Source: Pseudomonadota bacterium
Lineage (GTDB): Bacteria > Pseudomonadota > Gammaproteobacteria > Steroidobacterales > Steroidobacteraceae
DNA length: 64,000 nt
Direction: 5' to 3'
NCBI GenBank assembly: GCA_021851405.1
Contig: JAJZDW010000004.1
Location: 62,295-126,294 of the forward strand
Shown: positions 56,237-64,000 of the stretch, piece after piece
Layout: each line of letters opens with the position of its first letter
Position numbering within the stretch: position 1 is the stretch's first letter
Translations under genes and position numbers: made by a program
The notes under the pieces: generated by a model
The model's database searches: none
Told to the model about the DNA's origin: nothing
What the model saw: the letters and a program-made list of their open reading frames with translations, nothing else

Positions 56237-58768
56237 TTGCCCGCCGCGGTGCACGAGTCGGGTCTGCCCATTGATGCGGCGCTGCCGGCGCTGCGCACCG
56301 AGCTGGCCGCCCACGGCGCGGTCGTGCTCACCGCGCCGCCCGGTGCCGGCAAGAGCACGGTGGTGCCGCTGGTGCTGCTCGGGGAGCCCTGGGCCCGGGG
56401 CAAACGCCTGCTGATGCTCGAGCCGCGGCGGCTCGCGGCGCGCGCGGTCGCCGAGCGCATGGCGCGTACGCTCGGGGAGTCGGTCGGACGCACGGTCGGT
56501 TACCGCATGCGGCGCGACACGCGCGTCTCGAAGGAGACCCGCCTGGAGGTGCTCACCGAAGGGGTGTTGGTGCGGATGCTGCAGAGCGATCCGGCGCTCG
56601 AGGGTGTTGCGGCGGTGCTGTTCGATGAGTTTCACGAGCGCAGCCTGCAGGCCGATCTGGCCCTCGCGCTCGCGCTCGATGCGCGCGAGACGCTCGGCGC
56701 GCCGGTGAAGTTCCTGATCATGTCCGCCACGCTCGAGGCCGAGGGCATCGCCCGGCTCCTCGGCGGAGCGCCCGTGGTGCGCGCCGCCGGCCGCTCATTC
56801 CCGGTGCAGACGCGCTACGCGGGTACGGGTGCACCACCGCTGCCGGAGGCGCTCGCCCGCGGCACGGCGAGCCCCGAACAGAGTGTCGCTCGCCTGGTGC
56901 TGCGCGCACTCGGGGAAACGCACGGTGATGTGCTGGTGTTCCTGCCCGGGGCGCGGGAGATCCGCCGTGTGGCGCAGCTGCTGCAGAGCGACGGTGCCGA
57001 GGCGCGCATCCTGCCGCTGTACGGGGAGCTGTCCGCCGCGGCGCAGGATGCGGCGCTCACACCGCTCGCCGGCGTCCGTCGCGTCGTGCTCGCCACCAAC
57101 ATCGCCGAGACCAGTCTGACGCTCGAGGGGGTGCGGGTGGTGGTTGATTCCGGGCTGGTGCGCCGCCTGCGCTTCGATCCCAACACGGGGATGAGCCGCC
57201 TCGAGCTCGAGCGGATCTCGCGGGCCTCGGCCGAGCAGCGTCAGGGCCGTGCCGGACGACTCGAGGCCGGCGTGTGCTATCGGCTCTGGAGCGAGGCGGC
57301 CCACCGCTCGCTCGCGCCATTCACGCCGGCGGAGATCCTGGAGGCGGACCTTGCTGCGCTCGCGCTCGAGCTTGCCCAGTGGGGGGCGCGCGATGCGACC
57401 GCCTTGCCCTGGCTCGATCCGCCGCCGGCGGGGCTGTTGCAGAGCGCCCGCGATCTGCTCGCGCGGCTCGGCGCGCTCGATGCGCTCGGGCGTATCACCG
57501 AGCACGGCCGAGCGATGGCGCGCCTCGCCGTGCATCCGCGACTTGCGCATATGCTGCTCTGCGCCCGCGAGCTCGGCGCCGTGGCGCTCGCGGCAGATCT
57601 GGCGGCGCTGCTGGCCGAACGCGATCTGGTGCGCAGTGGCGGCCGGGACGCCGATCTGCGCACGCGCCTGGAAATCCTGCGCGGTGAGGCGCCGCTCGGG
57701 GAGACGGACCGGGCCGCGCTGACGGCGGTTCGGGCGCAGGCGCGAGAGTTCATCCGACAGCTCGGCGGGGCGGCGCAGGCTGGCCCGTACGCGCGGTCCG
57801 CCGGGGTGCTGCTCGCGCTCGCCTTTCCGGACCGCATCGGCGTGCTGCGCGCCGGCGGTGAGGGGCGATTCATGCTCGCCAACGGTCGCGGCGCACACTT
57901 CGCCGAGGCGCAGAGCCTCGCCCGCCAGCCGCTCATCGTCGCGGTGCATCTGGATGACCGCGAGCGTGATGCGCGCATCCTGCTCGCCGCGCCGCTCGAG
58001 CGCGAGGCACTCGAGGCGGTGATCCCCGGGGCGCTCCAGTGGCGCGAGACGGTTGAGTGGAACCGGCGCGAGCAGGCCGTGGTGGCGCGACGCGAGCTGC
58101 GCCTCGATCAGGTGCTGCTCGAGGCGCACCCGCTTGCGGCGGTGCCGGCCGAGCGAGCCCGCGAGGCGCTGCTCGCGGGCGTGCGCGATCTGGGCATCGG
58201 CGTGCTGCCCTGGGAGCGTGAGCTGCGCGAGCTGCAGGCGCGAGTCGCGCTGGTGCGCGGCCTCGGCGGGCCGTACACCGAGTGGCCCGACCTCGAGGAC
58301 GCGGCGCTCGCCGAATCGCTCGAGGACTGGCTGGCCCCCTGGCTCGAGGGCGTGACCCGCCGCGAGCACCTGGCGCGCCTGCCGCTGGCCGAGGCGCTGC
58401 GTGCCCGGATGGGGTGGCAGCGCCTGCGCGAGCTCGATGCGCTCGCCCCGACGCACCTCACCGTGCCGAGCGGCGCGCAGATCCGCATCGATTATCTCGA
58501 TGCGAGCGCGCCGGTCGTGGCCGTGCGCCTGCAGGAGGTGTTCGGGCTGGCCGAGACGCCCCGCCTCGTGGGCGGGCGCGTGCCGGTGACCTTCAAACTG
58601 CTCTCCCCGGCGCACCGGCCGGTGCAGGTGACGCGCGACTTGGGCAGCTTCTGGCGCCGCGGGTACGCCGAGGTGCGCAAGGATCTGCGCGGCCGCTACC
58701 CGAAGCATCACTGGCCGGAGGATCCGCTCACGGCCGAAGCGGTGCGAGGCGTGCGGCGGCGGCCCTGA
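56237..58768 (+). CDS. hrpB: ATP-dependent helicase HrpB
   Basis: This 843-residue DEAH-box type helicase has Walker A APPGAGKST, the DEFH box (LFDEFHERSLQADL), SATLEAE and the motif V-VI area NIAETSLTLEGVRVVVDSGL...QRQGRAGR. The C-terminal part (HrpB_C, containing SWEREL-like PWERELRELQARVAL and KDLRGRYPKHHWPEDP) is specific for HrpB. TTG 56237 directly follows the DUF423 stop; GTG 56249 is an alternative start. The length matches the family (~820). The role in bacteria is not well defined (RNA metabolism). Confidence 0.93.
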   Translation: MPAAVHESGLPIDAALPALRTELAAHGAVVLTAPPGAGKSTVVPLVLLGEPWARGKRLLMLEPRRLAARAVAERMARTLGESVGRTVGYRMRRDTRVSKETRLEVLTEGVLVRMLQSDPALEGVAAVLFDEFHERSLQADLALALALDARETLGAPVKFLIMSATLEAEGIARLLGGAPVVRAAGRSFPVQTRYAGTGAPPLPEALARGTASPEQSVARLVLRALGETHGDVLVFLPGAREIRRVAQLLQSDGAEARILPLYGELSAAAQDAALTPLAGVRRVVLATNIAETSLTLEGVRVVVDSGLVRRLRFDPNTGMSRLELERISRASAEQRQGRAGRLEAGVCYRLWSEAAHRSLAPFTPAEILEADLAALALELAQWGARDATALPWLDPPPAGLLQSARDLLARLGALDALGRITEHGRAMARLAVHPRLAHMLLCARELGAVALAADLAALLAERDLVRSGGRDADLRTRLEILRGEAPLGETDRAALTAVRAQAREFIRQLGGAAQAGPYARSAGVLLALAFPDRIGVLRAGGEGRFMLANGRGAHFAEAQSLARQPLIVAVHLDDRERDARILLAAPLEREALEAVIPGALQWRETVEWNRREQAVVARRELRLDQVLLEAHPLAAVPAERAREALLAGVRDLGIGVLPWERELRELQARVALVRGLGGPYTEWPDLEDAALAESLEDWLAPWLEGVTRREHLARLPLAEALRARMGWQRLRELDALAPTHLTVPSGAQIRIDYLDASAPVVAVRLQEVFGLAETPRLVGGRVPVTFKLLSPAHRPVQVTRDLGSFWRRGYAEVRKDLRGRYPKHHWPEDPLTAEAVRGVRRRP

Positions 58769-58824
58769 GCCGGTACACTTCACGCCCAACATCACCCCAG
58801 CCGCGCACCGCTCAGCAGGGAGAC

Positions 58825-59577
58825 ATGACGACACAGAGAGCCGAGGCTGCCGCCGCGCCGGCCATCGACATCCGTTTCGGACAGATGGGTCTGATCCAGG
58901 TGCTCATCTGGACGACCGATCCGGGCGCCATCCTCGATGAGCTCACGGGGCGGGTGGCCACGGCGCCGAAGTTCTTCCAGCGCACCGCGGTGGCGTTGGA
59001 CGTGGGACCGCTCGGTCGCGAGCCGTCGGCCGAGGAGATGCGTGGGGTGCTGGAGGCGGTGCGCCGGGCCGGGATGTGTCCGGTCGGGCTCGCCAGCGGC
59101 CCGGCGGCGGCGCAGGCGTTGAGCCAGCCGCTCGATCTGCCGCTGCTGCCCCCGTTCCGCGAGTTCCATCCGCCGGCCGAGGCGCTCGGGCGCGCGGGCG
59201 CGCGGCGCGTCGAGGCGGTGCCGGCGGAACTCGAGCCGGAGGGCGCCGCGGCGCAGGTGCACACGCACCCGGTGCGCTCCGGCCAGCGCACCTATGCGCG
59301 CGGGCGCGATCTGGTCGTCACGGCCATGGTCGGCGCCGGCGCGGAAGTGATTGCCGACGGTTGCGTGCATGTGTACGGCGCGCTGCGCGGACGCGCAGTG
59401 GCCGGTGCGCGCGGCGACGCGGCGGCGCGAGTGTTTTGCCAGGAATTTCACGCGGAGCTGGTGTCGATCGCCGGTGTGTTCCGCGTCTTCGAGACGTTGC
59501 CGCCGGAGCTCGCGGGCCAACCCGTGCAGGCGTGGCTGGATGGCGACGTCTTGCGTTTCGAGCGCCTGGGCGTTTGA
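58825..59577 (+). CDS. minC: Septum site-determining protein MinC
   Basis: This 250-residue inhibitor of FtsZ polymerisation has an N-terminal domain to about residue 105 and a C-terminal beta-helix (residues ~140-235) with AEVIADGCVHVYGALRGRAVAGARGD, the MinD- and MinC-binding part. The frame is open far upstream; ATG 58825 follows AGGGAG and is the first in the conserved region. First gene of minCDE. Confidence 0.93.
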   Translation: MTTQRAEAAAAPAIDIRFGQMGLIQVLIWTTDPGAILDELTGRVATAPKFFQRTAVALDVGPLGREPSAEEMRGVLEAVRRAGMCPVGLASGPAAAQALSQPLDLPLLPPFREFHPPAEALGRAGARRVEAVPAELEPEGAAAQVHTHPVRSGQRTYARGRDLVVTAMVGAGAEVIADGCVHVYGALRGRAVAGARGDAAARVFCQEFHAELVSIAGVFRVFETLPPELAGQPVQAWLDGDVLRFERLGV

Positions 59578-59616
59578 GTATGCCCGGGGCAGTGAACCTC
59601 ATTCTAGGAGCGACCT

Positions 59617-60429
59617 TTGACTGAAATCATCGTGGTGACCTCTGGCAAGGGGGGGGTTGGCAAGACCACCACCTCGGCCAGCATGGCCTGCGGGCTGGCG
59701 CGGCGCGGCAAACGTGTGGCCGTCATCGACTTCGACATCGGCCTGCGCAACCTCGACCTGATCATGGGGTGCGAGCGGCGCGTGGTGTACGACTTCGTCA
59801 ACGTCATCAACGGCGACTGCACGCTCAAGCAGGCGCTGATCAAGGACAAGCGCATCGAGACGCTCTACGTGCTGGCTGCTTCCCAGACACGGGACAAGGA
59901 TGCGTTGACCGAAGAGGGCGTGCGCAAGGTGCTCGATCAGCTCATCGCCGATGGGTTCGACTACATTCTGTGCGACTCCCCGGCCGGCATCGAGAAGGGT
60001 GCGCATCTGGCGATGTATTTCGCCGATCGCGCCGTGGTCGTCGTCAACCCGGAGGTCTCCTCGGTGCGCGATTCCGACCGCATCCTCGGTCTGCTCTCGA
60101 GCAAGACCCAGCGCTCCTCCAACGGCAACGGCGGCGTGAAGGAGCACCTGCTGCTCACCCGCTACAACCCGCGGCGCGTGGCCAATGGCGAGATGATGAG
60201 CGTCGGGGACATCAAGGAGATCCTGGGACTCGATGTGATCGGCGTGGTCCCGGAATCCCCCGACGTCCTCGCCGCTTCCAATGCCGGCGTGCCCGTGATC
60301 CTCAATGACGACAGCACTGCGGCGGAAGCCTACTCCGATGCCGTGGCGCGTCTGCTCGGCGAGGAGCTGCCGCTGAGGTTCCTCGAAGAACCCAAGCGCG
60401 GCTTCTTTGCGCGCATGTTCGGAGGCTGA
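59617..60429 (+). CDS. minD: Septum site-determining ATPase MinD
   Basis: This 270-residue deviant-Walker ATPase recruits MinC to the membrane. It has [10 protein letters not shown] (residues 9-18), [26 protein letters not shown] and a C-terminal amphipathic membrane-binding helix ([13 protein letters not shown]). TTG 59617 is the start: it is preceded by AGGAG at a good distance and gives the usual [13 protein letters not shown]. Confidence 0.97.
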   Translation: MTEIIVVTSGKGGVGKTTTSASMACGLARRGKRVAVIDFDIGLRNLDLIMGCERRVVYDFVNVINGDCTLKQALIKDKRIETLYVLAASQTRDKDALTEEGVRKVLDQLIADGFDYILCDSPAGIEKGAHLAMYFADRAVVVVNPEVSSVRDSDRILGLLSSKTQRSSNGNGGVKEHLLLTRYNPRRVANGEMMSVGDIKEILGLDVIGVVPESPDVLAASNAGVPVILNDDSTAAEAYSDAVARLLGEELPLRFLEEPKRGFFARMFGG

Positions 60430-60431
60430 CC

Positions 60432-60689
60432 ATGGGTCTGTTGGCCATGTTTCGCAGCAAGCCCGCCACGGCGAACATCGCCAAGGAGCGCTTGCGCATC
60501 ATCGTCGCGCAGGAGCGCGGCGGCCGCGGCGGACCGGACTACCTGCCTCTGTTGCGGCGCGAGCTGCTGCAGGTGATCCACAAGTACGTCAACGTCGATC
60601 CCGAAGCGGTGCAGATCAATCTCGAGCGCGAAGCCGGGCACGAGGTGCTCGAGTTCAGTATCGCGCTGCCGGAGAAGCCCGGCGCCTGA
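60432..60689 (+). CDS. minE: Cell division topological specificity factor MinE
   Basis: This 85-residue protein releases MinD from the membrane and drives its oscillation. The N-terminal amphipathic and MinD-contact region ([26 protein letters not shown]) and the dimerisation part ([24 protein letters not shown]) are intact. It begins 2 bases after the minD stop. Confidence 0.96.
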   Translation: MGLLAMFRSKPATANIAKERLRIIVAQERGGRGGPDYLPLLRRELLQVIHKYVNVDPEAVQINLEREAGHEVLEFSIALPEKPGA

Positions 60690-60778
60690 GTGCGGCCGGG
60701 CGTCCGCCCGGCCTGCGTCCCGCAGTGTCTGGAGGGTTCAGCCGATGACGGCTGAGGCGCGCCGCCGTGGGCGGTGGG

Positions 60779-61750
60779 ATGAGCCCGTCGCGACATCCCG
60801 GTTCAAGGGCGACACCCAAGCGCCGTCACAGGTTCCGCTGGAGGGTGTGGCGGCGCCTCCGTCGTGCCCTTCGTCGGCGCGTGCGGCGCAGTGGTTCGAC
60901 GCAGCTCGGTGTGCGTGCCACGTCCAAAGGGAACCCCCCGGCCGATCCGCTGTACCAGGAGAGCCGCGGCGTGCGAGTATCGCCGAAGGACAGGAGGCAC
61001 ATCGGAATGCTGCTGAACGAACCGGACCAGGACTGGGAGAAGATCGGTCGGAAGGACCCCTACTTCGGCGTCCTCAGGCATCCTCAATACCGAACCCGCA
61101 GCCTGACCGACGAAACTCGCGAGCAGTTTTTTCAGTCCGGCGAGGCGCGCGTCCGAACGGTCATCGACACGGTCGAGCGGCACCTGGGTGTCACGTTAAA
61201 GCCCCGGCGGGCGCTTGATTTCGGCTGCGGCGTCGGTCGGTTGCTGATCCCGCTGGCGCGACGGTCGGACCACGCGATCGGTATCGACATCTCGGCATCG
61301 ATGTTGGCCGAGGCACGGCTGAACTGCGAGGCCCGGGGAGTGGGCAATGTCCGCCTGGCCCGCGATCTTTCCGCGCAGGACGGAACGTACGATTTCATAC
61401 ACTCCCACATCGTCTTCCAGCACATGAAGGCCGCGCGGGGAGAGGCGGTGTTCGCGCAGCTGCTGGGTCGTCTGGAGCCCGGAGGCATCGGCGTGGTGCA
61501 CTTCACGTACGCCAAGAGCCGGTTCAGCCAGACACTTCGCGGGATCCTCGTCTCGCGCGTTCCGTTCGGGTCGTATCTGTTCAATCTGTTCAAGGGGATG
61601 CGGCCCTCGGCGCCGCACCTGCAAATGAACAACTATCGGCTCGATCGGCTGTTCGTCGCGCTGCAGCACGAGCGCATCGCCGATCTGCACGTGGAATTCA
61701 CCGATCACGGCGGCTATCTCGGAGTCGTCCTGTATTTCAGGAAGCCCTGA
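60779..61750 (+). CDS. Class I SAM-dependent methyltransferase with Arg-rich N-terminus
   Basis: This is a 323-residue protein. The methyltransferase core begins near residue 130: ALDFGCGVGRLLIPLARRSDHAIGIDISASMLAEA (motif I and acidic end of beta2) and YDFIHSHIVFQHM (motif IV region). The first ~45 residues are very rich in Arg and may not be translated; the start is uncertain (GTG 60767, ATG 60779, or ATG 61009 which begins just before the conserved part). It stands alone downstream of minE and is convergent with edd. Substrate unknown. Confidence 0.7.
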   Translation: MSPSRHPGSRATPKRRHRFRWRVWRRLRRALRRRVRRSGSTQLGVRATSKGNPPADPLYQESRGVRVSPKDRRHIGMLLNEPDQDWEKIGRKDPYFGVLRHPQYRTRSLTDETREQFFQSGEARVRTVIDTVERHLGVTLKPRRALDFGCGVGRLLIPLARRSDHAIGIDISASMLAEARLNCEARGVGNVRLARDLSAQDGTYDFIHSHIVFQHMKAARGEAVFAQLLGRLEPGGIGVVHFTYAKSRFSQTLRGILVSRVPFGSYLFNLFKGMRPSAPHLQMNNYRLDRLFVALQHERIADLHVEFTDHGGYLGVVLYFRKP

Positions 61751-61894
61751 GCGCTCATCGCTCGGACGCGCCCACTGAGGGGCGAGTGATGGAGCCCGGA
61801 TCGTGCCGGTCGCGGCGGGCTCGCGCTGAAGGTGCGCCGCCGGCGCAATCCTCGGGGATCCGCCGAGCGCGCAGGGCGCCTCAGCGCCGCGCCC

Positions 61895-63718
<1,824 letters not shown>

Positions 63719-63725
63719 CGGTGCG

Positions 63726-64000
63726 TCAGTCCTGCGCCGGGGGGCGGTAGCCCTCGGGCCGCTCGGCGCCGCCGCCGAAGAAGAATTTCTCCATTTCCGC
63801 GGTGAGGAACTGGCGGGCCTTCGGCTCCATCGGGCTCAGGCGGTGCTCGTTGATGAGCATGACCTGGTGCTGCACCCAGCGCGTCCAGGCTTCGCGCGAG
63901 ACGTGCTCGAAGATCCGCTGCCCGAGCGGACCGGGATACGGCGGGCGGTCGAGGCCGGGGGCCTCGCGCTTGAGCATGACACACTGCACCATTCGGGACA
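63726..64000 (-). CDS. yggX: Probable Fe(2+)-trafficking protein YggX (start outside window)
   Basis: This is a ~90-residue oxidative-damage protection protein of the YggX family: [23 protein letters not shown], the single conserved Cys near the N-terminus, and [28 protein letters not shown]. An ATG exists at 63992, but the codons upstream read S-R-M-V-Q-C, and the last two bases (TG on this strand) fit a start codon at 64001, giving the usual M-S-R-x-V-x-C-V. The true start is therefore probably one base outside the window. Upstream of and co-directional with edd, an Fe-S enzyme that YggX may help protect. Confidence 0.9.
   Translation of the reverse strand, partial: SRMVQCVMLKREAPGLDRPPYPGPLGQRIFEHVSREAWTRWVQHQVMLINEHRLSPMEPKARQFLTAEMEKFFFGGGAERPEGYRPPAQD

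Noticed and set aside
59643-59660. G8 run at the minD start as a phase-variation site
   Set aside because: It encodes the invariant Walker A glycines, so it is explained by the protein; loss would be harmful.

Overview
The window is chromosomal DNA of a G+C-rich gammaproteobacterium. The gene set (minCDE, mnmG, trkAH, hrpB, ilvA, edd, yggX, a five-step hut pathway with hutF, and a double-length UvrA) points to the Xanthomonadales/Nevskiales/Steroidobacterales side of the class; this placement is inferred from gene content only. Coding density is high, and many neighbouring genes overlap by ATGA, GTGA or TTGA, which suggests long translationally coupled operons. I found no rRNA, tRNA, CRISPR array, insertion sequence or prophage. 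The one clear mobile element is an intein.

Layout. 1-4.0 kb: end of an alpha-amylase-family gene, a secreted six-hairpin glycosidase and an MFS sugar transporter (starch or maltodextrin use). 4.1-11.0 kb: glyoxalase II, a uvrD helicase gene interrupted by an intein, and trkA-trkH for potassium uptake. 11.0-15.4 kb (minus): mnmG-pyrF-oppA-like operon. 15.5-20.1 kb: S33 peptidase, ABC exporter pair, SIMPL protein, CBS protein. 20.2-27.3 kb: a minus-strand run ilvB-gloA-thioesterase-VOC protein-alpha/beta hydrolase-ilvA, with the acetolactate synthase small subunit divergent from ilvB. 27.3-29.1 kb: a PII gene behind a sigma54 promoter with NtrC-like enhancer sites, then a radical SAM gene under a perfect LexA box. 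29.2-36.7 kb: the hut regulon, hutC-hutF leftward and hutIHGU rightward, with two dyad operators between. 36.8-38.5 kb: a c-di-GMP-I riboswitch in front of a protein with two SPOR-like regions. 38.5-44.6 kb: zinc-ribbon protein and a tandem (four-ATPase) UvrA. 45-53.7 kb: membrane protein, DOMON-like protein, NamZ-like muramidase, YgiQ, two GNAT acetyltransferases, a decayed methyltransferase, nitroreductase and SDR. 53.7-58.8 kb: nfeD-slipin pair, DUF423, hrpB. 58.8-60.7 kb: minCDE. 60.8-64 kb: methyltransferase, edd, yggX (its start lies just outside the window).

How the parts work together. The hut genes convert histidine to glutamate, formate and ammonia, and carry their own HutC control. 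The nitrogen signal protein PII lies nearby and appears to be NtrC/sigma54-controlled. Several genes belong to DNA repair (intein-bearing UvrD, tandem UvrA, SOS-controlled radical SAM). Envelope and division functions (SPOR-like protein under c-di-GMP control, NamZ, Min system) form another theme. The most interesting signals are the riboswitch-SPOR pair, the intein, the LexA box that may drive a leaderless mRNA, the sigma54/NtrC control of PII, a VOC protein with a histone-like tail, and an alpha/beta hydrolase that has lost its nucleophile.
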